From: Steroidobacteraceae bacterium
GTDB lineage: Bacteria > Pseudomonadota > Gammaproteobacteria > Steroidobacterales > Steroidobacteraceae
Direction of reading: 5' to 3'
NCBI GenBank assembly: GCA_019187495.1
Contig: JABAQN010000056.1
Coordinates: 30,439 to 94,438, forward strand
DNA: 64,000 nt
A program made the translations under genes and the position numbers. Under the pieces are notes generated by a model, which was not told the origin of the DNA, did not search any database, and was given only the letters and a program-made list of their open reading frames with translations. Positions 16,099 through 25,627 of this stretch are shown one piece after another; the stretch's first letter is position 1, and each line of letters starts with the position of its first letter.

Positions 16099-17973
16099 GT
16101 GCAGAACCGGGCAGCATTGGCAGGCGTGTTCCGCATCAGGGATCTCGTCATCGATACGCGCGCGGGTGTCGTGACGGGTCCAGGTGGCACAGTGAACCTC
16201 GACCCGAAGGTCATGGGGGTACTGGTCGAGCTGGCGGCCTCGGCCGGCCAGGTCCTGTCGCGCGATGAGCTCCTCGCGAAGCTGTGGCCCGACGCTGTCG
16301 TCACCGAGGACGCACTGACCCGCTGCGTGTATGAGCTTCGCCGCCAGCTCGCCCAGGCGGGCGGCGACGAGCGCTACCGGACCATGTTCCAGACCCTGCC
16401 GAAGCGCGGCTACCGCCTCGACGCCAAGGTGACGGTCGCGCCGACCGCCGGCGAGTCGCCCCGCGAATCACCCGGCAGGTCGACCGGTGAAGGCCGCAAG
16501 CGCACGCTCTGGTTCGTCGCCATGGCGGCGATGGTGGCCATCGTAGCGGCGGCACTGCTCTGGCCCGCGCAGCAGCGTCGCGACGCAGGCCATGTGCGAT
16601 CCGTGGCGGTTCTGCCGTTCACCGACATGAGTGCGGACAAGGACCAGGGCTACCTGTCGGACGGCATCGCCGAGGAAATCCTGGACCGGCTCACGCAAAG
16701 CCCGGGCCTGCGCGTGATCGCCCGAACATCATCGTTCGCGCTTCGCGGCGTATCCCTCGACGTGCCACAGATCGCGGCGCGGCTCGATGTCGAGTACCTG
16801 CTCGAAGGCAGCGTCCGCCGGTCCGGCGACCGCATCCGCGTCACGGCGCAACTCATCGATGCGGCCACCAACTCGCACCTCTGGTCCAGGACCTTCGATC
16901 GCAGCCTCGGCGACCTGTTCGAAATCCAGGACGAAGTCGCGGGGTCGGTGGCGGCGGCGCTGGACGCGACGCTGCGCGGCCGCAGCGCGCAGGCCGGTGC
17001 GCCGGCCAGCATCGACGCATACCAGAGCTATCTCCAGGGAAAGGTCTTCTTTCACCGCCGGCTCGCCGGAGACGCCGAGCGTTCCGTCGCATATTTCGAA
17101 GAAGCCGTCCGTCAGGATCCGAAGTTCGCCCGCGCCTGGGCCGCACTGGCCGGTGCGTGCAGCCTTCTTGCCCATGGCGCCGGCGGGTTCGACGCGGCAT
17201 GGTCGGCACGGCAAGGGGAAGCGGCGCAGCGCGCCGTCGTACTCGATCCCGACCTCGCGGGGGCCCAGGTTCGCCTCGCCCAGTTCTATTGGCAGAGTGG
17301 GCGCCGAACCGAGGCCGTCGGGCACTTCAAACGGGCCCTCGCACTCGATCCGGACGATCCGCTGGTCCTCGCGATGGAGGCGACCAGCGCCCAGTACTCC
17401 GGTGACCATGCGCGCGCACTCCGGATCTGGCGCCAGATCGTCGAGCAGGATCCCCTCTCGCCAGTCTATCGCCAGAACTACGCCACCTTCCTGCTCGCAG
17501 CGGATCGCCTCGACGAGGCCCGTACGCAACTCGACAAACTCTTCGAGCAGAATCCGGCTGCCGGACCCGACACGATCGTCGAGCTGGTGCGCGTGTTGAC
17601 ACTGATGGAACGCCATGACGATGCCGACGCGTGGATTGCACGACTGCCACCGGGCGAATACCGGGACTTCGGGCTGGCTCTCATGTACTACGCACCCGGC
17701 CGGCGCGCCGAGGCGGATGCGGCGCTCGATCGATTGCGCGGCGAGCCCGTGGATTTCTCCGGTTTCATCAGGCTGGCGGAAGCGTGCGCATTCCGCGGCA
17801 CGAACGATGAGGCTTTCCGGATACTGCAGCGGCAGCGGGCAGCATTGGAAAACAGGCAGCCGAGCGAGCGCTACATTCTCACGAACTTCCTGAATGAAGT
17901 GGACGCATCCCGACTGCTGAAGCCCCTGCACGACGACCCGCGCTGGCGCTCGTTGACCGTACGACCCGACTGA
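16099..17973 (+). CDS. CadC-like transmembrane regulator with winged helix and TPR domain
   Basis: A 624-residue one-component membrane regulator. Residues 8-110 form an OmpR/PhoB-type winged helix (VNLDPKVMGVLVELAASAGQ; LPKRGYRLDAKV). One transmembrane helix follows near 138-155 (LWFVAMAAMVAIVAAALLW). The periplasmic part begins with a TolB-like N-terminal domain (SVAVLPFTDMSADKDQGYLS; LDVEYLLEGSVRRSGDRIRV) and continues with TPR-type helices. The start is GTG 16099 with a weak GAAAGAA upstream. Its divergent neighbour is a secreted propeller protein, possibly its target gene. The signal is unknown. Confidence 0.88.
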   Translation: MQNRAALAGVFRIRDLVIDTRAGVVTGPGGTVNLDPKVMGVLVELAASAGQVLSRDELLAKLWPDAVVTEDALTRCVYELRRQLAQAGGDERYRTMFQTLPKRGYRLDAKVTVAPTAGESPRESPGRSTGEGRKRTLWFVAMAAMVAIVAAALLWPAQQRRDAGHVRSVAVLPFTDMSADKDQGYLSDGIAEEILDRLTQSPGLRVIARTSSFALRGVSLDVPQIAARLDVEYLLEGSVRRSGDRIRVTAQLIDAATNSHLWSRTFDRSLGDLFEIQDEVAGSVAAALDATLRGRSAQAGAPASIDAYQSYLQGKVFFHRRLAGDAERSVAYFEEAVRQDPKFARAWAALAGACSLLAHGAGGFDAAWSARQGEAAQRAVVLDPDLAGAQVRLAQFYWQSGRRTEAVGHFKRALALDPDDPLVLAMEATSAQYSGDHARALRIWRQIVEQDPLSPVYRQNYATFLLAADRLDEARTQLDKLFEQNPAAGPDTIVELVRVLTLMERHDDADAWIARLPPGEYRDFGLALMYYAPGRRAEADAALDRLRGEPVDFSGFIRLAEACAFRGTNDEAFRILQRQRAALENRQPSERYILTNFLNEVDASRLLKPLHDDPRWRSLTVRPD

Positions 17974-18031
17974 GGGCCGGAGCGCATGGCCAGGCGACGC
18001 CAACAGTGGGCTGCGGTGAAACCGGACGATC

Positions 18032-19048
18032 TCATACCAGCTTGACGAGCTGCTTGCCGAAGTTCCTGCCTTTGAGCAGGCCGAGGAACGCCGCGGGCGC
18101 CGATTCGATGCCCTGTGCGATCGACTCGCGCGGGCGCAGCTTGCCGGCCGCCACCAGCGCACCGAGTTCCTTCAACGCCTCGGGCCAGACCTCCATGTGC
18201 TCGCTCACGATGAAGCCCTCGACCTTCATGCGATTGGTGAGGATCAGCGATGGCTGGGCCATGGGCAGCGGCTGCCCGTCGTAGCCCGCGATCATGCCGC
18301 AGAGCGCGACGCGGGCGAATGCATTCGCGCGCAGCAGGACCGCGTCGAGGAGGTAGCCACCGACATTCTCGAAGTGGCCATCGATGCCCTTGGGACAGGC
18401 TTCCTTCAGCGCCTGGCCAAGGCTCGAGGCGTCGGGGTGCTGGCGGTAGTCGATGCAGGCATCGAAACCGAGTTCCTCCACCGCGTACCGGCACTTCTCG
18501 GGCCCGCCTGCGATGCCGACCACGCGGCAGCCGCGCGCCCTGGCGAGCGCGCCGAACGCGCTGCCCACCGCACCGGTGGCCGCGGAAATGGTCAGCGTCT
18601 CGCCCTCCTTCGGCGCAATGATTTTCACCAGGCCGTACCACGCGGTGACGCCCGGCATGCCGACGGCACCCAGGTAGTACGACAGCGGCACGTGCGTGGT
18701 ATCCACCTTGCGCAGCATGCCGGGCTGCGAGGCATCGACCACGCTGTACTCCTGCCAGCCGCCGAGGCCCACCACCTTGTCGCCAACGGCGAATTTCGGA
18801 TTCCTGCTTTCGACGATCTCCCCCGCGGTGCCACCCTGCATCACCTGGCCGAGCGGTTGTGGCGGGGCATAGCTCTTCGCATCGTTCATGCGTCCGCGCA
18901 TGTACGGATCGAGACTCAGGTAGTGGTGGCGCACCAGCACCTGGCCGGCGGCGAGTTCGGGCGTCCGCGTAGTGACCAGCTTGAAGTTGCCGGCCACGGC
19001 TTCGCGCTCGGGACGGCTGACCAGCAGCAGTTGCTTGTTGGTGGGCAT
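18032..19048 (-). CDS. NADP-dependent MDR oxidoreductase, CurA-like
   Basis: A 338-residue reductase of the leukotriene B4 dehydrogenase/curcumin reductase group, which reduces alpha,beta-unsaturated carbonyl compounds with NADPH. Diagnostic stretches are LVRHHYLSLDPYMRGRM, YLGAVGMPGVTAWYGL, the Rossmann AATGAVGSAFGALARARG, GIDGHFENVGG, and MKVEGFIVSEH near the C-terminus. The length is normal and there are no zinc ligands. It is divergent from the amidotransferase gene (84 bp between starts) and convergent with the CadC-like gene. Confidence 0.9.
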   Translation of the reverse strand: MPTNKQLLLVSRPEREAVAGNFKLVTTRTPELAAGQVLVRHHYLSLDPYMRGRMNDAKSYAPPQPLGQVMQGGTAGEIVESRNPKFAVGDKVVGLGGWQEYSVVDASQPGMLRKVDTTHVPLSYYLGAVGMPGVTAWYGLVKIIAPKEGETLTISAATGAVGSAFGALARARGCRVVGIAGGPEKCRYAVEELGFDACIDYRQHPDASSLGQALKEACPKGIDGHFENVGGYLLDAVLLRANAFARVALCGMIAGYDGQPLPMAQPSLILTNRMKVEGFIVSEHMEVWPEALKELGALVAAGKLRPRESIAQGIESAPAAFLGLLKGRNFGKQLVKLV

Positions 19049-19132
19049 TCGCTAATCTCCGTTATTCCAGATTGTACTCCTCGGGCGGGCGCCGGTTGCC
19101 GCCTGTCCTGTTGTCTTGTTCAGGGTGTGTGT

Positions 19133-19900
19133 ATGTCCCGCCTGATGGTCTTTCAGCACGTCGCCGCCGAGCCGCTCGGCACACTGCACGAACGCATCCG
19201 TTCGCGCGGTCATCGCGTCCGCTTCCACAACTTCGAGCGCCATCCCGAAGCGCGGCCGCAGATGGATCGTTACCAGGCGCTCATCGTGCTCGGTGGCCCG
19301 ATGAACGTGGATGAGCAGGAGCGCTATCCACACCTGCGCACGGAACTCGAGGCGATCGAGGCAGCGCTGCGCCAGGACAAGCCCGTGCTCGGCATCTGCC
19401 TCGGCGCGCAGCTGCTGGCGCACGTGCTCGGCGCACCCGTCATGCGGCATGCGCAGCACGAGATCGGCTGGTACGACCTCGTCACGACGGAACACGGCCG
19501 GCAGGACCCGGTGCTGGCGCATCTCGGGGGAAGTGCGCCAGTATTCCAGTGGCACGGCTGCACGTTCGGGTTGCCCGCCGGCGCCGTGCAACTGGCGCGT
19601 ACGGCAACGTGCGAGCAGCAGGCCTTCCGCTTCGGCAACCTCTCCTATGGCTTCCAGTTCCACATGGAGGCCGACGGCCGGCTGATCGATCGCTGGTTGC
19701 GACTGCCGGCTCTTCGCAAGGAGCTGCACGCCGCCGGCATCGGTCGGGATGAGGCTTCCATTCGTGCGGCCACCGCGGGATGCCTCGAGCGCATGCAACC
19801 GCTGGCCGAATGCACGTTCAATCGCTTCCTCGACCTCGTCGGAAGGCCCGCGCGGCGCACGGCGCTGCGCTCGAATCACGCGCTGGAGGACGACTCCTGA
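19133..19900 (+). CDS. Class I glutamine amidotransferase (GMP synthase-like domain)
   Basis: A stand-alone class I amidotransferase of 255 residues. It has GGPMNVDEQERYPHL, the nucleophile cysteine in VLGICLGAQLLAHVLG, and the His-Glu pair in YGFQFHMEAD. Proteins of this kind hydrolyse gamma-glutamyl compounds or supply ammonia to a partner enzyme; no synthase partner is next to it. The ATG at 19133 fits the family start MSRLMVFQHV. Inward of its stop lies a convergent M48 protease gene 24 bp away. Confidence 0.88.
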   Translation: MSRLMVFQHVAAEPLGTLHERIRSRGHRVRFHNFERHPEARPQMDRYQALIVLGGPMNVDEQERYPHLRTELEAIEAALRQDKPVLGICLGAQLLAHVLGAPVMRHAQHEIGWYDLVTTEHGRQDPVLAHLGGSAPVFQWHGCTFGLPAGAVQLARTATCEQQAFRFGNLSYGFQFHMEADGRLIDRWLRLPALRKELHAAGIGRDEASIRAATAGCLERMQPLAECTFNRFLDLVGRPARRTALRSNHALEDDS

Positions 19901-19924
19901 CCGGCTTCGACCATGTACGCCCGT

Positions 19925-21163
19925 TCACCTGTTGTTTCCCGGAGGGTGCTCCGCCAGCCAGCGCATCGCGCGCTCGACACGCGTCCTGCCACTGGGGTGA
20001 TCGTAGAAGATGACTTCCTCGATCGGCCCCGGCTCGATCTTGCGGTAGCTCGCGAGGCGCATCGCCACGCTCGCGAATCCCTGCGGCTCGTTGGCGGCCT
20101 CGAGGCCGAAAGCGTCCGCCTGGTTTTCCGCGACGCGCACGATCGAGTTCGAGAGCGGCGTGAGCAGCAGCATGACGACCGCGAAAATCGCCATCGCGAG
20201 CGGCAGGCCCGCGGGATCGGCGAGCTCGCGCACGCCCCAGCGCTCGCCGCGCCGCGCGCGCAACGCGCCGAACAGCCGATTGACCACGAAAAAGCCGACG
20301 CCGAACACCAGCGCCGTCGCGAGCGGAATCCACAGCGAGTGGTGCAGCACGTAGTGGCCCATCTCGTGCGCCATCACGGCACGGATCTCCGGTGCCGAGG
20401 TCTCGTTCAGCAGGTTGTCATTGAGCGCGATGCGGGTCGTGCCGGCGATGCCCGAGACGTTCGCGCTGATGCGCTTCGTCTGCTTCGAGGCGTCGTACCA
20501 GTAGACGTCGTCGGCCGGGATCCCGTTCTCGTGTGCCAGCGTGAGGATCGAGTCGCGCAGCGCGCCCTTGGGAAGCGGCCGGTAGTCATTGAACAGCGGC
20601 GCGATGAAGACCGGGTAGACCAGGATCATGAACAACATCAGCAGCGCACTCGCGCCGGTCGCCCAGTACACCCAGCGCTCGCGCACGCGGCGAATGATGG
20701 CGTACAACACCGCGATCGAAATCGCGCCGAGTGCGACGCCGAGCGCGAGCGAGATCGCCTGCTCGCCGAGGAAAGCGCCGAGCGTCTGGTTCGACATGCC
20801 GTACTGATGCTCGCGGAAGAATCCGACGTACAGCGTCCACGGCAGGCCGAGGATGCCGATCGCGAGCATGAAGAGGGCCCCGTAGATGAACGCCTGGCGA
20901 AAGGGACTGCGAGCGCGCCGCTCGGCGAAATTCCGCATCCGCGCGGAGAGGCGGGTCGCGAGCAGGATCCAGGCGATCGCGACCGTGACCAGCGTTCCCC
21001 AGCCGTCGATCCAGTAGCCGCCCTCGAAATAGGCGTCCGACTGCGCGCGCTTCGCGGCCGGGATGGTCGCGATCCAGGCATCGGTCGCCTGCGCGACGTT
21101 GAATTCCGGTTTCCACTCGGCGCCTGCAGGCACTTGCAATGGCGAAGCAGCGATGTCTGTCAT
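19925..21163 (-). CDS. M48-family membrane zinc metalloprotease (Ste24-like)
   Basis: A 412-residue inner-membrane protease of the Ste24/CAAX prenyl protease 1 type. Several transmembrane helices (LVTVAIAWILLATRL; FIYGALFMLAIGILGL; ASALLMLFMILVYPVFIAP) surround the zinc site: HEMGH, with the third ligand in VAENQADAFGLEAA. YDASKQTKRISANVSGI is the usual substrate-groove segment. ATG 21163 has GGGG upstream; earlier in-frame ATGs are less likely. Bacterial members act in membrane-protein quality control. It is divergent from the CocE-type hydrolase gene. Confidence 0.9.
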   Translation of the reverse strand: MTDIAASPLQVPAGAEWKPEFNVAQATDAWIATIPAAKRAQSDAYFEGGYWIDGWGTLVTVAIAWILLATRLSARMRNFAERRARSPFRQAFIYGALFMLAIGILGLPWTLYVGFFREHQYGMSNQTLGAFLGEQAISLALGVALGAISIAVLYAIIRRVRERWVYWATGASALLMLFMILVYPVFIAPLFNDYRPLPKGALRDSILTLAHENGIPADDVYWYDASKQTKRISANVSGIAGTTRIALNDNLLNETSAPEIRAVMAHEMGHYVLHHSLWIPLATALVFGVGFFVVNRLFGALRARRGERWGVRELADPAGLPLAMAIFAVVMLLLTPLSNSIVRVAENQADAFGLEAANEPQGFASVAMRLASYRKIEPGPIEEVIFYDHPSGRTRVERAMRWLAEHPPGNNR

Positions 21164-21275
21164 CGTGACCCCCATCCGGCTCCGCATATTGCATCGCGCG
21201 CACCATGAAAAGCGAGCGCATCACGCCCGGCACCCCGCTTGCGCCCCACCGGGTCGGCTCGTAGGCTCGGCGACC

Positions 21276-23198
21276 ATGAAAAACCCCAAGCGTGCCCTCC
21301 CCCATCTCTGCGCCTTCGCCCTGCTCACGGTCACCGCGGCCACTGCCCAGAACACTGCGCGCGTCACGCCGATGACGCCGGACGTCGTGGACAAGTACGA
21401 GCAGATGCTGCCCTCGGCCGACTTCATACGCCGCGAGGCGATGATCCCGATGCGCGACGGCGTCAAGCTCTACACCACTTTCGTGATGAAGAAGGGGACG
21501 CACGACGCGCCCATTCTCCTCTCGCGCACGCCCTATGACGCGTACGAATCGACGCACCGCATCCCGAGCCAGCGGATCGCGAACATCGTCGATGCGATGG
21601 ACATCGAGTTCGTCGAGGACCACTACATCCGCGTCTACCAGGACATCCGCGGCCTGCACCGCTCCGAGGGCGAATACGTCATGAACCGCCCCATCGTCGG
21701 ACCGCTGAACGACACGGGCATCGACGAATCGACCGACGCCTACGACACCATCGAATGGCTGGTGAAGAACATTCCCGAATCAAACGGCAACGTCGGCATC
21801 ATCGGGTCCTCGTACCTCGGCTTCACGACGCTCGCGGCCGAGATCCGGCCGCACCCGGCGCTCAAGGCCGCCGTGCCCGAGAGCCCGATGGTCGATGGCT
21901 GGATGGGCGACGACTGGTTCCACAATGGCGCATTCAGGGTCAGTTCGCTCGACTACGCCGTCGGCCAGTCGACCAACAAGGCCAACGGCGGCGGCGAGTT
22001 CGCGCTCGATGCGGGTGACGATTACACGCGCTATCTGGAAGCCGGCTCGGTCGGCGACCTGGTCAGGATACTGCGCATCGGGCACTACCCGGGTGTGCGC
22101 AAGTTCCTCGAGAACCCGGCGTACACCGAGTTCTGGTCGCTGCAGGCCGTCGACAAGTGGCTCGCGGCCGAGCCGCTCGAGGTGCCCACCCTGATCGAGC
22201 TGGGCCAGTGGGACCAGGAAGACAGCTACGGCGGCCCGGCCGTGTACCGCGCGATGGAGCCCAAGGACAAGAACAACAATATGGTGTCGCTCGCCATCGG
22301 CCCGTGGCGGCACTCGGGCGCCAACCACTACGGCTATGACCTCGGCGCGCTCACGTTCACCGGCGACACGGCGCGCGAGTGGCGCGTGAAGTACGTCAAG
22401 CCGTTCTTCGACCATTGGCTGAAGGGCGGCCCGGATCCGCACACGCCGCCGGTGCTCACCTACGCGACCGGCATCAACGAGTGGGAGATCTCACAGCACT
22501 GGCCGGTGGGCAAGCCGACGCCGGTCTACCTCGCGGCACAGGGCATGGTGACATTCGAGAAGCCGGCAGCGAGCGGTCGCTACGAGTACGTGAGCGATCC
22601 GGCGCATCCCGTGCCGTTCATTCCGCGCCCCATCGACATGAGCGATCCGCTGCAGTGGAAGCCGTGGCTGGTACACGATCAGCGCTTCGTCACGGATCGC
22701 CCGGACGTCGCCAGCTGGAAGTCCGCGCCGCTCACGAAAGCGGTGCATATCATGGGCGCGCCCGAGGTCGAACTGTTCGCCGCGACCAGCGGCACTGACA
22801 GCGACTGGGTGGTGAAACTCATCGACGTCTATCCCGACGATGTCCCCGAACCCGCCGCACAGGGCAGCAAGCCCTCGATGGCCGGCTACGAATTGCCGAT
22901 CGGCATCGAGATCTTCCGCGGCCGCTACCTGAAGAGCTTCGCCGTGCCGGCACCGCTCGTGCCCGGCAAGGTGGAGCACTATCACTGGACGCTGCCCAAC
23001 GTGAATCACGTGTTCCTGCCGGGCCACCGCATCATGGTGCAGGTGCAGTCGACGTTGTTCCCGCTGTACGACCGCAACCCGCAGACCTGGGTCGACAACA
23101 TCATGTATGCGAAGCCGGACGACTACCGGAAAGCGACGCAGTCCATTGCCTTCGGTGGCGCGACCGCGAGCGCCGTAGTGTTGCCGGTAGTGCAGTGA
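21276..23198 (+). CDS. Secreted CocE/NonD-family acyl hydrolase
   Basis: A 640-residue exported serine hydrolase of the Xaa-Pro dipeptidyl-peptidase/alpha-amino-acid ester hydrolase group. The signal peptide KRALPHLCAFALLTVTAATA is followed by the typical entry MIPMRDGVKLYTTFV, VYQDIRGLHRSEGEY, the nucleophile motif GIIGSSYLGF, a GPWRHSGANHYG histidine region, and a C-terminal jelly-roll with APEVELFAATSGTDSDWVV. It hydrolyses amide or ester bonds of small acyl compounds in the periplasm; the closest named relatives are glutaryl-7-ACA acylase and cocaine esterase. The substrate is not predictable. Confidence 0.9.
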   Translation: MKNPKRALPHLCAFALLTVTAATAQNTARVTPMTPDVVDKYEQMLPSADFIRREAMIPMRDGVKLYTTFVMKKGTHDAPILLSRTPYDAYESTHRIPSQRIANIVDAMDIEFVEDHYIRVYQDIRGLHRSEGEYVMNRPIVGPLNDTGIDESTDAYDTIEWLVKNIPESNGNVGIIGSSYLGFTTLAAEIRPHPALKAAVPESPMVDGWMGDDWFHNGAFRVSSLDYAVGQSTNKANGGGEFALDAGDDYTRYLEAGSVGDLVRILRIGHYPGVRKFLENPAYTEFWSLQAVDKWLAAEPLEVPTLIELGQWDQEDSYGGPAVYRAMEPKDKNNNMVSLAIGPWRHSGANHYGYDLGALTFTGDTAREWRVKYVKPFFDHWLKGGPDPHTPPVLTYATGINEWEISQHWPVGKPTPVYLAAQGMVTFEKPAASGRYEYVSDPAHPVPFIPRPIDMSDPLQWKPWLVHDQRFVTDRPDVASWKSAPLTKAVHIMGAPEVELFAATSGTDSDWVVKLIDVYPDDVPEPAAQGSKPSMAGYELPIGIEIFRGRYLKSFAVPAPLVPGKVEHYHWTLPNVNHVFLPGHRIMVQVQSTLFPLYDRNPQTWVDNIMYAKPDDYRKATQSIAFGGATASAVVLPVVQ

Positions 23199-23207
23199 TG
23201 CGTCTGA

Positions 23208-23864
23208 TCAATCCGCAGGCCTGGCTGCAGCGCGTTCGATCTTTCCGCACGCGATCGGCAGAGTGACCTGGGCGGGAATCGACCCGAGCGAAGCCACCGA
23301 GGCCGGCAGCGCTTGCCCGGCCGGCACGCCGTGGATAAAGACGACGCGCTTGTCGAGATCGAGCTGCTGACCCGGGAAAGCTTTCGCGAACGCGGCATCC
23401 AGCGCCTTCAGCGAGACGGTTTGACGATAGTGGTAGGCGCCGTGCGCGTCTGCTTTCGGATAGGTTCCATGCGCGACGTCCATCGCGGCCGGTTCACTGT
23501 CGAACGGCACCATCGTTGTACCCGACGCCTTTCCGGTTTCGATCAGGTCGGCGATTCCGTCGTGATTGATGTCTTCAGCAGCGGTCGGGCAACTCGCCGC
23601 CTGCCCGGTCGCGAAGCCGTGAAAATGCTGCCAGTGCACCGTGTCGGGCGGCGCCCCATGCACGCGGATGTCGATCGTGACTTCGTCGCCGTTGATCGTG
23701 AATCGCACCTCGCCGGTGGTCGCGCTTCCGGCCGCATCGTGATTCATGCTTTGCAGATGGGCCACGTATTCCTCATGGGCAGGTGCTGCGGCCGATGCAC
23801 CGAACGGGGCAGTGAAAAGGACGCTGGCGAGCAGCGCCGACAAGGAAAGGCTGGTTGCCTTCAT
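23208..23864 (-). CDS. Secreted CHRD-like protein
   Basis: A 218-residue exported protein. The signal peptide (SLSLSALLASVLFTAPFGASA) is followed by SATTGEVRFTINGDEVTIDI, HWQHFHGFATG and a late VVFIHGVPAG stretch, the strand/histidine pattern of CHRD/superoxide-dismutase-like domains. A calcium-loop-like DINHDGIADL lies in the middle. GGAGAG precedes ATG 23864. The function is unknown; it may be a surface or matrix protein. It is convergent with the CocE-type gene, 9 bp between stops. Confidence 0.7.
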   Translation of the reverse strand: MKATSLSLSALLASVLFTAPFGASAAAPAHEEYVAHLQSMNHDAAGSATTGEVRFTINGDEVTIDIRVHGAPPDTVHWQHFHGFATGQAASCPTAAEDINHDGIADLIETGKASGTTMVPFDSEPAAMDVAHGTYPKADAHGAYHYRQTVSLKALDAAFAKAFPGQQLDLDKRVVFIHGVPAGQALPASVASLGSIPAQVTLPIACGKIERAAARPAD

Positions 23865-24006
23865 CGCGGCTCTCCGTGGATGTGAATCGCCCGGACGACC
23901 CGAGGCGAACGTGCCGGTTAGACCGCGTCGACGAGTGAAAGTTGCATCGGATTGCAAACACGCTGCAGGAGTGGGCGGTACCTGGCTCCCGCAAGCCTGA
24001 ATGGCT

Positions 24007-24288
24007 TCACCGGTTGCCCCCCGGCGAGGCGCGGATGTGGCGGCAATACGTGTGGAACGCTATGTCGCGTACCCAGCCTTGCGATTCGTACAGGGCCTGC
24101 GCCGGCAGGTTCGTAAGAGCGCGAAGATGGGAGCCTCATCGACCGAGCAGAGCGTGGGATAGAGCTGGCAGAATCCGACAACGCGTACTTTCCCGTCCGA
24201 CGCAACGAGAATGACGGACTCCCGCCGTTCCAGCCGCGACCGCCTCGACGTCGCCCACTGTCGCCTGTCGCACCGTGATGGTATCCAC
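24007..24288 (-). pseudogene. GNAT acetyltransferase remnant with internal deletions
   Basis: Three pieces of one GNAT acetyltransferase lie in order but in different frames. The N-terminus VDTITVRQATVGDVEAVA starts at a GTG at 24288. The middle piece is RRESVILVASDGKVRVVGF followed by CQLYPTLCSV, and the end is TNLPAQALYESQGWVRDIAF to a TGA at 24007. The stretches between them, including the acetyl-CoA-binding R/Q-x-x-G-x-G/A loop, are missing. The whole remnant is 282 bp against about 450 bp for an intact gene. Confidence 0.8.
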
Positions 24289-24310
24289 GAGGGTCTCGCC
24301 TCCCGCACCG

Positions 24311-25627
24311 TCAGTGCGCCCTGTCGACGTAGACCACGCCCTGCTTCATGACGAACATCGGATGCTCGGTTGCGCGAATGTCCTCGAGCGGATTGCCGGG
24401 CAGCGCGACGATGTCGGCGTCCTTGCCGGCTTCGATCGTGCCCGTGGTCTTGTCGATGCCGAGCAGTTTCGCTGCGTTGGCCGTGGCCGCCATCAGCGCG
24501 TCGGCCGGGCGCATCCCGTTCTTCGTCATCAGCGCGAACTCGCGCGCGTCGAGACCATGCGGTTCGACGGCCGAGTCGGTGCCGAAGGCCACCGGTACAC
24601 CGATCTTCACCGCGCGCTGGAACATCTGCTGCATGGCCGCCGCGGCCGCGATCGCCTTGCCGCGGATCGCCGGCGGGAACGTGTCGGCTTTCTCGCCCAC
24701 CCACTCGCCCGCGAACAGTGTCGGCACGAGATAGATGCCCTTCTGCTTCATCAGTTGCAGCGTGTCGTCCGCGAGGAACGTACCGTGTTCGATCGAATCG
24801 ACTCCGGCCTTGATGGCCATCCTCGCCGCGAGATCGCCGTGGCAATGGGCCGCAACCTTCCGGTGCCATGTGTGCGCCTCGGAGACGATGGCGTCGATCT
24901 CCTCCTGGGTCAGTTCCGGCACGTCGACCGGATCGGTGAGCGACAGCACACCACCCGACGGCATGACCTTGATGACGTCGGCACCGAATTTCATCTGGTA
25001 GCGCACGGCCGCCCGGCACTCGTCGGCGCCGTTGCATACGCCCTGCACGGGACCGGCGGGCGGAATCAGATGGGGTGGATACGGATCCTGGTCGGCGTGG
25101 CCGCCGGTGGATCCGATCGCGTAGTTGGCTACGAGCATGCGCGGGCCGGGAACGGCTCCCGCGTTGATGGCATTGCGCAAGCCGACCGAGATGTAGTCGG
25201 TGGAGCCAAGGTCGCGCACGCTCGTGAATCCGGCTTCGAGCGTCTCCTTCGCATATTTCGTCGCGTAGATGGCGCGCTCCGCGGGGAATCGCATGATTTC
25301 CTGGTAGAAGCCCAGGTACCAGTTGTCGACGCTCTCGCCACCCATGTGCACGTGCGAGTCGATCATCCCGGGCATGAGCGTTGCATCGCCGAGATCGATG
25401 ACCTGCGCGCCGGGTGGCGTCGCGGCCGACGCGCCGACCGCCTGTATCTTCCCGCCCGACACGACGATGACCGCGCCGTCGGTCAGTCGTCCGGTCACGC
25501 CGTCGAACAGGTGAGCCGCCTTGAGCACGACGGGCCGCGCCTCCGCGGCCGCCTGGGCAGACTGCGGCGCCGTGAACAGCGCTGCCGCGCACGTGACGAG
25601 AACCGTGATGATCGACCGGTATGACAT
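24311..25627 (-). CDS. Secreted M38 amidohydrolase (prolidase/imidazolonepropionase-like)
   Basis: A 438-residue exported metal-dependent amidohydrolase. After a signal peptide ending around QSAQAAA come GMIDSHVHMGG (first two metal ligands), a candidate carboxylated lysine in ADVIKVMPSGG, AAHCHGDLAARMA, DSIEHGTF and the catalytic aspartate in AFGTDSAVEPHG. The C-terminal GTIEAGKDADIVAL is the family hallmark. ATG 25627 has GAGGAG upstream. Relatives are Xaa-Pro or Xaa-Arg dipeptidases and related periplasmic hydrolases; the exact substrate is open. Confidence 0.9.
   Translation of the reverse strand: MSYRSIITVLVTCAAALFTAPQSAQAAAEARPVVLKAAHLFDGVTGRLTDGAVIVVSGGKIQAVGASAATPPGAQVIDLGDATLMPGMIDSHVHMGGESVDNWYLGFYQEIMRFPAERAIYATKYAKETLEAGFTSVRDLGSTDYISVGLRNAINAGAVPGPRMLVANYAIGSTGGHADQDPYPPHLIPPAGPVQGVCNGADECRAAVRYQMKFGADVIKVMPSGGVLSLTDPVDVPELTQEEIDAIVSEAHTWHRKVAAHCHGDLAARMAIKAGVDSIEHGTFLADDTLQLMKQKGIYLVPTLFAGEWVGEKADTFPPAIRGKAIAAAAAMQQMFQRAVKIGVPVAFGTDSAVEPHGLDAREFALMTKNGMRPADALMAATANAAKLLGIDKTTGTIEAGKDADIVALPGNPLEDIRATEHPMFVMKQGVVYVDRAH

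Noticed and set aside
19913..21208. A 431-codon plus-strand frame over the M48 protease
   Set aside because: Composition dominated by Arg, Glu and His; the opposite strand holds HEMGH and the third zinc ligand.
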